A stretch of 64,000 nt of DNA. Source: Algibacillus agarilyticus (GTDB taxonomy: Bacteria; Pseudomonadota; Gammaproteobacteria; Enterobacterales; Alteromonadaceae). The position numbers and the translations under genes were made by a program. The stretch's first letter is position 1. Every line of letters begins with the position of its first letter. Below, one piece after another: positions 33,582 to 44,214 of the stretch. Below the pieces are notes generated by a model. That model was not told the DNA's origin. It made no database searches and saw nothing but the letters and a program-made list of their open reading frames with translations. The stretch lies in contig NZ_QMED01000024.1 in NCBI RefSeq assembly GCF_003286125.1, positions 1 to 64,000 on the forward strand, read 5' to 3'.

Positions 33582-34436
33582 TTAGAAAGCATATTGTGCA
33601 AGTGTAACTCGTGCTTGACCATTTAAATCGGCAATGTTTTCAATATTAATGTAGTTACCTTTTTCAAACAACTTTATTACATCTTCTTTTTGATCATAGC
33701 CATGCTCAATTAATATCCAACCTCGAGGCCGTAAATAGGTTGGTGCATTTGCAATAATATGCATAATATCTTGCAAACCGTTTAACGGCGCAGTTAAAGC
33801 GGATAAAGGTTCAAATCGAACATCGCCTTCAGTTAAATGCGGGTCGTTTTCTCGAATATAAGGCGGGTTAGAAACAATAATATCGAATTTTTCATGTTGT
33901 ACAGGTAAAGCGTCAAACCAACTTCCAGAATACAAATCAATGTCGAGCTGATTAAGAACACTGTTTTCTTTAGCTAATTGTATGGCTTCGGTTTTGTAAT
34001 CAGTCGCGGTTATTGACCAATCTGGTAATTCACTTTTAAGCGCTAAAGCAATAGCGCCTGTGCCCGTGCCTAAATCTAAAATATGACCTGATTTTTGTTG
34101 TTTTTTCAGAGCAAGTGTTAAAGCGCTTTCAACAAGCGTTTCGGTGTCTGGTCGAGGAATCAATGTTGAAGGCGCGACTTTGAATGGCAACCCCCAAAAT
34201 TCTTTGTTCCCTAAGATATAGGCAATTGGCAAACCTTGTAGGCGCTTATCTAATAGGCGATTAAATGTCACTAACTGTTCATCAGTGACTATTTTGTCAG
34301 GCCAGGTATACAAATAAGCCCGGTTTTCTTTGCCTAAAACATGCAAAAGCAACAACTCAGCATCAAGTTTGGCACTATCAGAGTCAACTAACCGTGCGCT
34401 AGCATGCTTTACAATTGCCTGTATATTATTAAGCAT
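33582..34436 (-). CDS. prmC: release factor glutamine methyltransferase
   Basis: PrmC methylates the glutamine of the GGQ motif in release factors. The 284-residue chain has an N-terminal helical domain with PIAYILGNKEFWGLPF, the SAM motif DLGTGTGAIALAL and the substrate-binding VSNPPYIREND. Its ATG overlaps the prfA stop by one base (TAATG), the standard hemA-prfA-prmC arrangement in which the enzyme and its substrate are coexpressed. Confidence 0.97.
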   Translation of the reverse strand: MLNNIQAIVKHASARLVDSDSAKLDAELLLLHVLGKENRAYLYTWPDKIVTDEQLVTFNRLLDKRLQGLPIAYILGNKEFWGLPFKVAPSTLIPRPDTETLVESALTLALKKQQKSGHILDLGTGTGAIALALKSELPDWSITATDYKTEAIQLAKENSVLNQLDIDLYSGSWFDALPVQHEKFDIIVSNPPYIRENDPHLTEGDVRFEPLSALTAPLNGLQDIMHIIANAPTYLRPRGWILIEHGYDQKEDVIKLFEKGNYINIENIADLNGQARVTLAQYAF

Positions 34437-35521
34437 TAATCGTTAGACAATGCAGCTAATAAATCAGCTTGATACTCTTGCATAATCGGATCAAGCAATG
34501 CCTGTAAATCACCCTCTATAATATCGGTTAATTTATATAAGGTTAAATTAATACGATGATCGGTTACACGCCCTTGAGGGTAATTATACGTACGGATACG
34601 TTCTGAACGATCACCACTGGCGACTAAGTTACGACGTGTTGAGTCTTCTTCTTCACGACGTTTTTCATCTTCTGCCGCTTGTAAACGCGCTTGTAAAACC
34701 GACATCGCTTGTGCGCGATTTTTATGTTGAGAACGTTGATCTTGACACTCAACCACAACCCCGGTTGGGATATGCGTAATTCGAATGGCTGAATCAGTTT
34801 TATTAACGTGTTGTCCACCCGCGCCTGACGCTCTGAATGTATCAATTCGTAAATCAGCCGAATTTATTTCTATCGCTTGAGATTCAGGGATCTCAGGCAT
34901 AACTACAACCGTACACGCCGAAGTATGAATGCGACCTTGAGATTCAGTTTCAGGTACACGTTGTACACGATGCCCGCCCGATTCAAATTTAAACGTACCA
35001 TAAACACTGTCGCCCGATAAATACAAGATGATCTCTTTAAAACCACCATGCTCACCTTCATTTGAGTTCATGACTTCAACACGCCAACCTTGCGATTCGG
35101 CGTAACGTGAGTACATTCTAAATACATCACCGGCAAAAATTGAAGCTTCATCACCACCCGCACCGGCTCTGATCTCAACATAACAGTTATTATCATCATT
35201 AGGATCACGTGGCAGCAATAAGATTTGAATGTCCGTTTTTAACTGCTCAAGGTTAGCTTTACCGTCTTTTATTTCTTCTTGCGCCATTTCGCGCATTTCT
35301 TCATCATCTTCTTCAAGCATTTCATGTGCAGAAGCTAAATCACTCACCGCTTGTAAATAATCTTGATAAGTTTTAACGATTTCTTCAAGCTGTGAATATT
35401 CTTTAGATAATGTTCTAAATTTATCTTGATCGGCGATCGTCCCCGGATCACTCAATAAGGCCTGAACTTCTTCATAACGCTCTTGCAAGCCTTCTAATTT
35501 TCTTAATATGGAGTCTTTCAT
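34436..35521 (-). CDS. prfA: peptide chain release factor 1
   Basis: RF1 ends translation at UAA and UAG. The 361-residue protein has the codon-recognition [13 protein letters not shown] region with the tripeptide-anticodon position (PxT as PET here lies in the [12 protein letters not shown] loop) and the catalytic [13 protein letters not shown]. Length is normal. It follows hemA by 7 bp and is coupled to prmC. Confidence 0.97.
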   Translation of the reverse strand: MKDSILRKLEGLQERYEEVQALLSDPGTIADQDKFRTLSKEYSQLEEIVKTYQDYLQAVSDLASAHEMLEEDDEEMREMAQEEIKDGKANLEQLKTDIQILLLPRDPNDDNNCYVEIRAGAGGDEASIFAGDVFRMYSRYAESQGWRVEVMNSNEGEHGGFKEIILYLSGDSVYGTFKFESGGHRVQRVPETESQGRIHTSACTVVVMPEIPESQAIEINSADLRIDTFRASGAGGQHVNKTDSAIRITHIPTGVVVECQDQRSQHKNRAQAMSVLQARLQAAEDEKRREEEDSTRRNLVASGDRSERIRTYNYPQGRVTDHRINLTLYKLTDIIEGDLQALLDPIMQEYQADLLAALSND

Positions 35522-35528
35522 AAACTGT

Positions 35529-36785
35529 TTATTTTGACCTAGAGCTTTTTTGCTCAGTAATTGTTTCTATAAATTCGGTTTGCTCAAGCTTCACGGCTTC
35601 TCTTATCGCCACAGTAGGCGAATGCATCAGCTTGCGAGTTAGTTGAGTGGCTAAATTTTGTAAAACTTGTTCAGCCGCCGCGCCATTTTCTAGCTGTTTT
35701 AACGCTTTATCTAAAGCGAATGATTTGTGTTCTTCACATTGCTGACGGTAAACACGCACATAATCAACCGACTTTAAACTTTCAAGCCATTCAAGAAAAG
35801 CATTAACTTCCGTTTTGATAATAGATTTAGCTTGCTCTGCAGCCGCCAATCTTTGCTTTTGATTGTTTTCAATTATGCCTTGCAAATCGTCAACGGTATA
35901 TAAGTATACATTATCTACCGCGTTTACTTCTTCTTCAATATCGCGGGGCACCGCAATATCGATCATTAACATGGGTTGATTCATCCGCTTTTTAAGCGCT
36001 TTTTCGACCATGCCTTTACCTATAATGGGTAAAGGTGAGGCAGTAGATGATACAACGACATCAGATTTTATCAATAATTCAGGTATTTCATTTAAGGTTG
36101 CACTAAGGCCATTAAATTCCTGAGCTAAAGCTTGAGCTCGCTGCAAAGTCCGATTAACCACCGTAATTTGCTTACAGCCAGCCTCATTTAAATGCCGAGC
36201 CACTAATTCAATTGTTTCACCCGCACCGACTAATAATACTTTAGCATCGCCTAAATTTGAAAAAATATGCTTAGCTAAATTAACCGCGGCAAAAGCGACC
36301 GATACTGCAGAAGCGCCGATATCGGTGTTAGTGCGGATATCTTTGGCCACTGAAAAGGTTTTTTGAAATAGTTTTTGTAATAAAGTATCAAGGTGATTTC
36401 TATTTTTAGCTTGTGTGTAGGCTTGCTTTAACTGCCCTAAAATTTGTGGTTCACCTAAAACTAATGAATCTAACCCGGCCGCAACCGACATCAAATGCTC
36501 GATAGCCGCTTCCTGTCGATAAAAATAAAGACAATCTTGGATCAGTTTATTGTCAATATTCGCATGAAAAGCAAACCAATTAACAACATCATGTTCAGTG
36601 ATACTATCCGCTACCACATAAACTTCGGTACGATTACACGTTGAAACGGTAACAACTTCATTCACTCGATACGTTTTTTTTAAGTCAGCTATCGCGTTAT
36701 CAAGATCTTCGGTGGAAAAAGCCACTTTCTCCCGTATACTAACCGGAGCGGTTTTGTGACTTATACCAAATGAAAAAAACGCCAT
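35529..36785 (-). CDS. hemA: glutamyl-tRNA reductase
   Basis: HemA reduces glutamyl-tRNA to glutamate-1-semialdehyde, the first step of tetrapyrrole synthesis. The 418-residue protein has [17 protein letters not shown], the catalytic cysteine in [10 protein letters not shown], and the NADPH-binding [17 protein letters not shown]. It heads the prfA-prmC unit and is divergent from lolB with a 106-bp gap. Confidence 0.97.
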   Translation of the reverse strand: MAFFSFGISHKTAPVSIREKVAFSTEDLDNAIADLKKTYRVNEVVTVSTCNRTEVYVVADSITEHDVVNWFAFHANIDNKLIQDCLYFYRQEAAIEHLMSVAAGLDSLVLGEPQILGQLKQAYTQAKNRNHLDTLLQKLFQKTFSVAKDIRTNTDIGASAVSVAFAAVNLAKHIFSNLGDAKVLLVGAGETIELVARHLNEAGCKQITVVNRTLQRAQALAQEFNGLSATLNEIPELLIKSDVVVSSTASPLPIIGKGMVEKALKKRMNQPMLMIDIAVPRDIEEEVNAVDNVYLYTVDDLQGIIENNQKQRLAAAEQAKSIIKTEVNAFLEWLESLKSVDYVRVYRQQCEEHKSFALDKALKQLENGAAAEQVLQNLATQLTRKLMHSPTVAIREAVKLEQTEFIETITEQKSSRSK

Positions 36786-36891
36786 ATAAACTGCCTAAGA
36801 AGCGATCCGGAAAAATGAGAGGCCTGATTTTACGAGAAGGCAACGCAGAATTAAAGCTCTATACCCAAATGATACGAAGACTTTTTAATAA

Positions 36892-37470
36892 ATGATTAAA
36901 CTTTATACAATTGCCCTGTTATGTTTTTTTCTTATTTCATGTGTAAACACACCCGAAGAGATAAAACCCACTCACTATACCCATATTAAACAAATTAAAA
37001 ATTTTACAATAAAAGGCAAAGCGGCTTTTATTTCGCCACAAAAGAAAGAATCCCTTAATTTTTTCTGGCAACAAAAAAATGACCAATACGATATTAAGTT
37101 CACGACTTTCATGGGTATTGAAGTCGCCCATATTACCGGTAACAACCGCACTATCAATATCGTTGCCGATGGTGAAACTTACACATCAACACAGCCTGAG
37201 CAGTTATTAAATGAAATAACAGGATGGGACATACCCTTGCGGTATTTAGCACGTTGGATAACTGGCAATCATTCTGGCGTTGTTTTAGATAAACATATCG
37301 ATATAAACCAGCCAAAGCATGTTTTAGCACGAATAAATGCAGAGCAAGAATGGAAGCTTGAATATCAGGCTTATTATCCTTACTTTAAATTGTTATTACC
37401 TAAAAAAATGCAATTAAAGCAATATAATAGCCGCATTATTCTATCGATTAACTATTGGAGATTAGATTAA
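36892..37470 (+). CDS. lolB: outer-membrane lipoprotein LolB
   Basis: LolB receives lipoproteins from LolA and inserts them into the outer membrane. The 192-residue protein begins with a lipoprotein signal (lipobox LISC, mature Cys at about residue 17) and has the LolB strand segments FTIKGKAAFISPQK, NFFWQQKNDQYDIKF and the AYYPYFKLLLPKKM C-terminal part. The divergent hemA and the following ispE-prs are the normal gammaproteobacterial context, which fixes the call despite modest sequence conservation. Confidence 0.93.
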   Translation: MIKLYTIALLCFFLISCVNTPEEIKPTHYTHIKQIKNFTIKGKAAFISPQKKESLNFFWQQKNDQYDIKFTTFMGIEVAHITGNNRTINIVADGETYTSTQPEQLLNEITGWDIPLRYLARWITGNHSGVVLDKHIDINQPKHVLARINAEQEWKLEYQAYYPYFKLLLPKKMQLKQYNSRIILSINYWRLD

Positions 37471-38336
37471 TGCAAAGCCAGTCAGTGCAATATAGATGTC
37501 CAGCGCCTGCCAAAATAAACCTCTTTTTACATATCACGAGCCAGCGATCTGATGGTTATCATAACTTACAAACTTTATTTCAATTCACTGAATTTTGCGA
37601 CTGGTTAACTTTTAGCCTCAATTCTACAGACGATATTGTCTTAACCGGCGACTCCGTCGGCATTTCACCTGAAGATAATCTTATTTATAAAGCGGCCCTG
37701 CTGCTTAAATTTAAAACCAAGTGCCCGTTAGGGGCAAAAATAGACCTAGAAAAAAATATTCCCAGTGGCGCAGGTTTAGGCGGCGGGTCATCCGATGCAG
37801 CAACAACGCTTTTAGTCTTAAATAAGTTGTGGGATCTAAAGTTAACAAATGATGAGCTCAGTGCCATTGGTTTAACGCTCGGTGCAGATGTCCCCATTTT
37901 TATACATGGCAATAGCGCTTTTGCTGAAGGAGTCGGCGAAAAGCTGATTAATGCGGAATTAAGTGAATTAGATATTGTATTAGCCATGCCAAAACAAACA
38001 TCAATTTCGACGCAAATCATTTTTACTCACCCAGATTTACCACGAGATTCAGCAAAAATTGACTTTTCGGCATACCAATTTGCAAAAACACGCAATGATT
38101 GCGAAATGATTGTGCGACAATCTTATCCTGCTGTTGCAAATACATTGAGCTGGTTGGTAGAATACGCGCCGTCTCGTATGACAGGCACAGGAGCTTGTTG
38201 TTTCGCTTTATTTAATAACCGTTCATCCGCTGATGAAATGGTAAAGCATTCACCTAATTTTGTGGATTGCTATGTAACGAAAACGTGTAACACGTCGAGT
38301 GCACACGATTTCATTGCCACACACTTTAAAAATTAA
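37470..38336 (+). CDS. ispE: 4-diphosphocytidyl-2-C-methyl-D-erythritol kinase
   Basis: IspE phosphorylates CDP-methylerythritol in the MEP isoprenoid pathway. It is a GHMP kinase of 288 residues with PAPAKINLFLHI at the start and the ATP loop NIPSGAGLGGGSSDAA. The ATG at 37470 overlaps the lolB stop (TAATG) and has a GGAG Shine-Dalgarno 9 bp upstream; a TTG at 37455 is also in frame but less likely. Confidence 0.96.
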   Translation: MQSQSVQYRCPAPAKINLFLHITSQRSDGYHNLQTLFQFTEFCDWLTFSLNSTDDIVLTGDSVGISPEDNLIYKAALLLKFKTKCPLGAKIDLEKNIPSGAGLGGGSSDAATTLLVLNKLWDLKLTNDELSAIGLTLGADVPIFIHGNSAFAEGVGEKLINAELSELDIVLAMPKQTSISTQIIFTHPDLPRDSAKIDFSAYQFAKTRNDCEMIVRQSYPAVANTLSWLVEYAPSRMTGTGACCFALFNNRSSADEMVKHSPNFVDCYVTKTCNTSSAHDFIATHFKN

Positions 38337-38402
38337 TACTGGAGTAGCCGATAATTGCGGGTGCTTGATTTTTTAGATTTAAACACTTCAGAGGTTCTAA
38401 CT

Positions 38403-39362
38403 GTGCCTGATATGAAAATTTTTTGCGGTAATGCTACCCCAGATTTAGCTAGAAAAATTGCTGAACGACTTTATACACAAGTTGGTTCAGCCGATGTTGG
38501 ACGTTTTAGCGATGGCGAAATTTGCGTTCAAATTAATGAAAATGTGCGTGGTTCAGACGTTTTCATTATTCAATCAACTTGTGCGCCAACCAATGACAAT
38601 TTAATGGAATTAATTGTGATGATCGATGCGTTACGCCGTGCGTCTGCTGGTCGTATAACCGCCGTTATTCCATACTTTGGTTATGCAAGACAAGATCGAC
38701 GTGTTCGTTCAGCTCGTGTGCCTATCACTGCAAAAGTCGTTGCTGATTTCTTGTCGAGTGTTGGGGTTGACCGTGTATTAACGGTTGATTTACATGCAGA
38801 ACAAATTCAAGGATTTTTTGATGTTCCGGTTGATAATGTGTTTGGTAGTCCCATTTTGCTTGAGCACATGTGTGAACAGAATTTTGAAAACCCAGTTGTG
38901 GTGTCACCTGATATTGGTGGTGTGGTTAGAGCAAGAGCTATTGCTAAGCAATTTGATGATTGTGATTTAGCCATTATTGATAAAAGACGTCCTCGTGCTA
39001 ATGTAGCTCAAGTGATGCATATTATCGGTGATATTGAAGGTCGTGACTGTATTATTGTCGATGACATGATTGATACAGGCGGTACGTTATCAAAAGCCGC
39101 AACAGCCCTAAAAGAACGTGGAGCTAAACGTGTATTTGCTTACGCAACTCATGCGGTATTCTCTGGCGAAGCTTATAACATTATCAAAGATTCTCAATTA
39201 GATAAATTGATTGTTACTGACTCTATTACCTTGTCGCCTAAAATGGCTAAATTAGAAAAAATAGAGCAATTAACACTCAGCGGCATGCTAGCTGAATGTT
39301 TACGCCGTGTAAGCAATGAAGAATCAATATCGGCAATGTTTGATAACTACGAATCGAATTAA
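38403..39362 (+). CDS. prs: ribose-phosphate pyrophosphokinase
   Basis: Prs makes PRPP from ribose 5-phosphate and ATP. The GTG at 38403 gives a 319-residue protein starting [11 protein letters not shown], matching the family start, and has an AGAGG Shine-Dalgarno 8 bp upstream; a longer frame from 38355 adds a non-homologous leader. Motifs include [12 protein letters not shown], the [13 protein letters not shown] loop and the PRPP-binding [12 protein letters not shown]. It is the last gene of lolB-ispE-prs and is followed by a strong terminator. Confidence 0.96.
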   Translation: MPDMKIFCGNATPDLARKIAERLYTQVGSADVGRFSDGEICVQINENVRGSDVFIIQSTCAPTNDNLMELIVMIDALRRASAGRITAVIPYFGYARQDRRVRSARVPITAKVVADFLSSVGVDRVLTVDLHAEQIQGFFDVPVDNVFGSPILLEHMCEQNFENPVVVSPDIGGVVRARAIAKQFDDCDLAIIDKRRPRANVAQVMHIIGDIEGRDCIIVDDMIDTGGTLSKAATALKERGAKRVFAYATHAVFSGEAYNIIKDSQLDKLIVTDSITLSPKMAKLEKIEQLTLSGMLAECLRRVSNEESISAMFDNYESN

Positions 39363-39383
39363 TCGTATAGTTATTTAAAATAT

Positions 39384-39413
39384 AAAAAAAAGCGCTATTA
39401 AGCGCTTTTTTTT
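39384..39413. terminator. terminator after prs (works on both strands)
   Basis: A stem aagcgct/agcgctt with flanking A-run and T-run (39384-39396 against 39401-39413) and a 4-nt loop forms a classic intrinsic terminator between convergent prs and the LysR gene. Confidence 0.9.
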
Positions 39414-39472
39414 ATATACCCAAGTCACTTAGGTATATAGACAACATAACAGTCATCATGAATAAATCGAAA

Positions 39473-40438
39473 TTAATGCTCTGTTGCCTGCGCGACTTCA
39501 TTAATCAAACGTCTTAACCAGATATGACTAGCATCATGATGTAGCAATGGACTCCAAATCATTTTTAATTCCATCTCAGGTATTTTAATCGGAGGCTTAG
39601 AAATTAACACATTCTCGAAATTACGGTAATTAAAAGCAGCACGATGCGGCACAGTAACCAACATGTTTTTTTCAAGTGCTAATTGGATGGCAACATGATA
39701 GTTTCGAGTAAACACCGTTATTTGTCGTTTTTTGTTTAATTGATCTAACGCATCATCAACCCAACCTAACTTGCTAACATCTTCAGTGTCCATACCAACC
39801 CCAACACCAAAACCCGTTTTACTCACCCAAATATGTTGGCCTTCTAAATATTCGTCTAACGTCACTTTATCGCCAATCACCGCATCTTTATGCGTCAAGC
39901 AAACAAAATGATCTAACCAAATACGTTTTTGATGAAATGAAATGGGTAAATCTTCAAAACGATTAATCGCCATATCAATTTTACCGGCTTCTACATCATG
40001 AAATGTAACATCACTCGGTGTCATAATATCTAATGCAACATGCGGAGCTTCATTTCGTAATCGAGCAAGCAAAGGTGGCAGTAAAGTAGATGCAGCGTAA
40101 TCACTCGCCATAATGCGATAAACGCGAGTACTGCTTTCTGGGACAAAATCATTTGAAGGCTGAAGCGCTTCTTCCAGTTCGAGTAAGATACGTCTTACTA
40201 CAGGCTGTAATGTTCTCGCTTTTTCAGTAGGCGACATACCATCACTTGTTCTAACCAGCAATGGATCATTCAATAATGTGCGTAATCTTTTTAAGCCATT
40301 ACTCATAGCGGGTTGAGTAATTTTTAATTGGTTTGCCGCTCTTGTTACATTTTGCTCTCTTAACAAAACATCCAAATAAATTAATAAATTTAAATCTACG
40401 TTCGCAATATTCACTAAATTGATACCTTTGTAAAACAC
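39473..40438 (-). CDS. LysR family transcriptional regulator
   Basis: The 321-residue protein has the LysR DNA-binding helix set (NLLIYLDVLLREQNVTRAAN and LKITQPAMSNGLKRLR), a RTSDGMSPTEKAR linker and a ligand-binding domain with LDIMTPSDVTFHDVEAG. It resembles the NodD/LeuO-like branch (LRR.LL.DPLLVR). A GTG at 40414 giving MNIANVDLN is an equally good start. The target genes are not evident; it is divergent from the HDOD gene with about 97 bp between. Confidence 0.9.
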   Translation of the reverse strand: MFYKGINLVNIANVDLNLLIYLDVLLREQNVTRAANQLKITQPAMSNGLKRLRTLLNDPLLVRTSDGMSPTEKARTLQPVVRRILLELEEALQPSNDFVPESSTRVYRIMASDYAASTLLPPLLARLRNEAPHVALDIMTPSDVTFHDVEAGKIDMAINRFEDLPISFHQKRIWLDHFVCLTHKDAVIGDKVTLDEYLEGQHIWVSKTGFGVGVGMDTEDVSKLGWVDDALDQLNKKRQITVFTRNYHVAIQLALEKNMLVTVPHRAAFNYRNFENVLISKPPIKIPEMELKMIWSPLLHHDASHIWLRRLINEVAQATEH

Positions 40439-40535
40439 ATATTCACCAAATAAATATACGCTTTTTTTGATTAGGTTTAAACTTAATTTATGACATTTAT
40501 TTAAAACTTTCTTATTTAAATCACGGAGTACAACA

Positions 40536-41408
40536 ATGGCTCAAGCCTTAGATATGGCCCAAGTGGATAAAAGTCTTGAAAATTTTGTGATCCCCCCCCG
40601 ACCAGACTTATTAATTAGATTACAAGCTGAGATTGATAAACCTGAACCCAGTATTATTAATATTGCCAGTATTGTTGAGCAAGACTTAGCAATATCCGAA
40701 TTCACGCTAAAAGTCGTTAACTCGCCTTTATTTGCGGCTAACCGCGAAATTAAAACGATAAATCATGCCTGTTCTATTTTAGGTTTAACCAAATTAACCA
40801 AAGTGATCACCAGTATTATTTTACGCTACACTTTTTTAAATGAAGAAGAACCACAAAGCTTTAATTCAAAACTATGGAACTCAGCAGCCATAATCGCGGA
40901 TGCGTGTTTTGCGATTGGCCAATTTATCGATGCTGAATCGCCAGATGATGCATACACAATTGGTATGTTCCACAATGCCGGTATGTCTTTGATTATTGAA
41001 CAGCAACCCAATTACCCTGATATTTTGTATAACGCCCACATGCAAACAGAAATGCCGATCGGTTTATATGAAGAAGAAGCTATTGATACCTCACATGAAG
41101 TTTTGGGCTTTTTAATCGCGCAAAACTGGGGATTAGACCATATTATCAGCAACGTCATCGCTTACCATCATTCCCCTTCGATTATTCTTAATACGGGTTC
41201 ATATACCGAAAAGCAATTGTTCTGTATTTTGAAATTAGCCGAGCATATGGTTAATTTACCGGCCATGTTAGTCAATGGGCATGATGTTTATGAATGGGAA
41301 AAAATTAGCCATCAGGTGCTCGATATCTTAGAAATAGAAGATTATCAATTACACGACCTAGGCGAACTTTTATTTGGCTTTGGCGTTAAAACGATTTACC
41401 ACAGTTAA
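40536..41408 (+). CDS. HDOD domain protein
   Basis: The 290-residue protein is a single HDOD domain: PPRPDLLIRLQAEI, INIASIVEQDLAISEFTLKVVNS and the motif NHACSILGLTKLTKVI, then HNAGMSLI and AYHHSPS. HDOD proteins are HD-like folds lacking the full metal site and act as signalling scaffolds in stress, motility or c-di-GMP circuits. No other domain is attached. Its partner is unknown. Confidence 0.92.
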   Translation: MAQALDMAQVDKSLENFVIPPRPDLLIRLQAEIDKPEPSIINIASIVEQDLAISEFTLKVVNSPLFAANREIKTINHACSILGLTKLTKVITSIILRYTFLNEEEPQSFNSKLWNSAAIIADACFAIGQFIDAESPDDAYTIGMFHNAGMSLIIEQQPNYPDILYNAHMQTEMPIGLYEEEAIDTSHEVLGFLIAQNWGLDHIISNVIAYHHSPSIILNTGSYTEKQLFCILKLAEHMVNLPAMLVNGHDVYEWEKISHQVLDILEIEDYQLHDLGELLFGFGVKTIYHS

Positions 41409-41416
41409 TCTATAAA

Positions 41417-42496
41417 TTAATCTGAGCTCATAGGATCAGTGGCAGTGTTATTTGTTTTTAAGCTGTATTTTATTTTAGCAAGCGTATCGGCAACGGTAAT
41501 GAGTGACATAGCCTTAGGGTGATGCACTCTTTCATGCCAAGATAACTCATTTTCAGACTTACTTAATAATAGCTCTGCCGCATTATTATATTTATCAATG
41601 GTTAAGTCTGCTGCACGATAAGGCCCAGACAAAGCAGAACGCGCAACAGCATAAAGCCCAACCACAGGAACAGAAAAAGCCCGTGCAATATGAACAGGCC
41701 CTGAATCAGGGCTGACCAATAAATCACTCTGCGCGATCAACCACAGCAGCTGCTTTAAATTAGTTTTGCCCACGAAGCTTTCAACCAAAGGAGAGAGCGA
41801 TTTAATAACAGCTGCTTTATCTTGTTCTTCTTTTGAAGAGCCGCCAATCAATATAACTCTATTTTTTTTATCGTCGAGTAAATTTTTGGTCAGTTCTACG
41901 TAATAGTTAATTGGCCAATTTCTTTCTGCTTTGCTTGCCGCCAAATTAATTGCAATATAGCGATACTCGCTATCTTTACGAAACATAGGTGCTAAGTTAC
42001 CTGGTAAGCAGTTTTCAAAATCAAATCCCACAAACGAACATCTACGGTCAGATATATGATCAGCTAAAGCTAGAAACCCATCCAAGATATGCTCATTTTT
42101 GTATCTAATTTGTTCAGTAACAAATAAGTGGTGTCCGTCTTTTGCCCGTACCGAATCAAAACCAATTTTCCTTTTGGCCTTGATAAAAGGATAAATAATA
42201 TTAGCTGAAAAACTCGCTTGAGCACAAAGTAAGATATCAAATTGATAATGTTTCAGCTGCTTTCGAACTAAATAAAGATCGGATAAACGTTTTACCTTAT
42301 TGATAACGATAAAGTTCACATTCTTAATTCCCGACAATAACTGACAACCAATCTCACTGGTGATCCATGATATTTGGGCATTAGGATAAGATTGCTTTAA
42401 AGCGGGAATTAACGCTGAGCACATCACTAAATCACCAATAGCTGATAATCTAAAAATACAAATATGTTGAACATTATCTATTTCGGGTTTAAGCAC
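41417..42496 (-). CDS. family 9 glycosyltransferase (heptosyltransferase-like)
   Basis: The 359-residue protein has the GT9 pattern: an N-terminal Rossmann start IFRLSAIGDLVMCSALIPALK, AINLAASKAERNWPINYY and the donor-binding LLVSPDSGPVHIARAF. GT9 enzymes add ADP-heptose (or related sugars) to the LPS inner core. Because it lies beside waaA, an inner-core role is likely, but WaaC, WaaF or another acceptor cannot be told apart here. Confidence 0.88.
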   Translation of the reverse strand: MLKPEIDNVQHICIFRLSAIGDLVMCSALIPALKQSYPNAQISWITSEIGCQLLSGIKNVNFIVINKVKRLSDLYLVRKQLKHYQFDILLCAQASFSANIIYPFIKAKRKIGFDSVRAKDGHHLFVTEQIRYKNEHILDGFLALADHISDRRCSFVGFDFENCLPGNLAPMFRKDSEYRYIAINLAASKAERNWPINYYVELTKNLLDDKKNRVILIGGSSKEEQDKAAVIKSLSPLVESFVGKTNLKQLLWLIAQSDLLVSPDSGPVHIARAFSVPVVGLYAVARSALSGPYRAADLTIDKYNNAAELLLSKSENELSWHERVHHPKAMSLITVADTLAKIKYSLKTNNTATDPMSSD

Positions 42497-42646
42497 GTTA
42501 AAACACTAAGCTGTTTGTAATTAATATTTATTTTAGCTGTTCATTGTGAAATCAATGTGTCATCGACACTTAATTTACATGTCATGGTTCAAGATTATGC
42601 TTGAGTCTAATTTGCTTAAAATATCTATGCTACGTTTGAAATACTT

Positions 42647-43972
42647 ATGAAAAATCATATTTTGTACAACACGCTAATGCGGATCTTGCTTCCTTTTGTA
42701 TTATTAAATTTAAAACGCAAAGCAAAAAAACAACCTGAATATGGTTTCCGTTGGGATGAACGTTTAGCAAATTGCCCAATTAAAGTTAGGCCAAAAGGCA
42801 TTTTAATTCATGTAGCCTCATTAGGAGAGGCCTTATCCGCGGCTCCGATTATTCAAGATTTAATAGCCCACTACCCTAATGAAGCAATCACAGTAACAAG
42901 TACAACTCCAACAGGATCTGCCCAGATCCAACAATTATTTAGCACACACGTTACGCATTGTTACCTTCCTTATGACCTGCCGATCCTTCAATATCGTTTT
43001 ATTAATTTAATTAAGCCACGATTACTGGTTTTAATGGAAACCGAGCTTTGGCCAAATTTAATCTCGAATGCTAAACGTGTCGGTGCAAGTGTTGTGGTTA
43101 TTAATGCAAGACTCTCAGAACGATCATATAAAGGCTATGCACGTTTTAGATCGGTTAGTGCCACCATGATCAATCAGATCGATCTTATATCAACACAATA
43201 TTATACTGATGCCCAACGGTTTATAGACTTAGGCGCTAAACGATCGCAAATTAAAACAACCGGCAATATAAAATTTGATTGCGAACTTTCTGATGATCAA
43301 GCGCTTAAAAACCAACAACTTAAAAATCAATGGCAATTAAATAAGCCAGTCGTAGTAGCCGCGAGCACGCATGAAGGAGAAGAAGCGATTATATTAGCCG
43401 CATTTAAAATTTTAAAAACAAACATACCCAACTTAGTTCTCATTATCGTACCACGCCACCCAGAACGCTTTGATTCTGTATTTCAGTTATGTTCACCCCA
43501 TTTTAATACCGTTTATAAAACACAAATAACTGAAAGCGTCCCTATTAATACCGATATTATAATCGGTAATACGTTAGGTGAAATGCTGCAATACATGAGT
43601 TTAGCCCAGGTTGTTATTATGGGAGGCAGTTTAGTTGAGCGAGGAGGCCATAACCCGTTTGAAGCGATTTGCCAACAAAAAGCCGTTATTACCGGGCCGC
43701 ATATTTTTAATTTTAAAGCGTCTTACCAGATATTAAAATCAAGAGAAGGTGCACTAGAAGTAGAAGACAAACAGCAATTAATCGATAATTTATACACATT
43801 ATTAATGAGTGAAGCCGAATGCAACACCATCGCGCAAAATGGGTATCGCTGCTTGAAAGAATTCCAAGGTTCGAGTCAAAAAACAACTCAATTATTAATC
43901 GAGCAATTTGATAAAACAGTGCCAGTAAATGTGTATAACGTGGTAAAAAAGATTAGTCATGCGAAAACCTAA
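42647..43972 (+). CDS. waaA: 3-deoxy-D-manno-octulosonic acid transferase
   Basis: WaaA moves Kdo from CMP-Kdo to lipid IVA. The 441-residue protein has an N-terminal membrane anchor, ILIHVASLGEALSAAPII near residue 55, LVLMETELWPNLISNAKR, the VVAASTHEGEE acceptor-domain start and the donor-site GGSLVERGGHNPFEA. It is divergent from the GT9 gene and is the third Kdo gene in this window. Confidence 0.95.
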   Translation: MKNHILYNTLMRILLPFVLLNLKRKAKKQPEYGFRWDERLANCPIKVRPKGILIHVASLGEALSAAPIIQDLIAHYPNEAITVTSTTPTGSAQIQQLFSTHVTHCYLPYDLPILQYRFINLIKPRLLVLMETELWPNLISNAKRVGASVVVINARLSERSYKGYARFRSVSATMINQIDLISTQYYTDAQRFIDLGAKRSQIKTTGNIKFDCELSDDQALKNQQLKNQWQLNKPVVVAASTHEGEEAIILAAFKILKTNIPNLVLIIVPRHPERFDSVFQLCSPHFNTVYKTQITESVPINTDIIIGNTLGEMLQYMSLAQVVIMGGSLVERGGHNPFEAICQQKAVITGPHIFNFKASYQILKSREGALEVEDKQQLIDNLYTLLMSEAECNTIAQNGYRCLKEFQGSSQKTTQLLIEQFDKTVPVNVYNVVKKISHAKT

Positions 43973-44163
43973 CAAAGCGCACTTAACGCAACAAGTCGTT
44001 CTACTTTCGCATAGCATGACAAGAACATTCACGTATGTGTATAGGTTGAATGAGAATATTGTAAAGACATTATCGGTTTTTTATTGATGGTTTTGTATTT
44101 AGATGTGTTGAAAATGTTCATGTGTCTCAGCGTTTTAAAACCGAAAAAATAGTTTTAGGTATA

Positions 44164-44200
44164 AGCCGATTATATTCCGATATTCGGTTTGTAATCGGCT
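44164..44200 (-). terminator. hairpin after the SGNH-like gene
   Basis: A 9-bp stem (agccgatta at 44164-44172 and taatcggct at 44192-44200) encloses a second small stem (ccga/tcgg). It is 15 bp past the stop of the minus-strand gene and probably ends its transcript. Confidence 0.6.
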
Positions 44201-44214
44201 CTTTAACTTATCAA

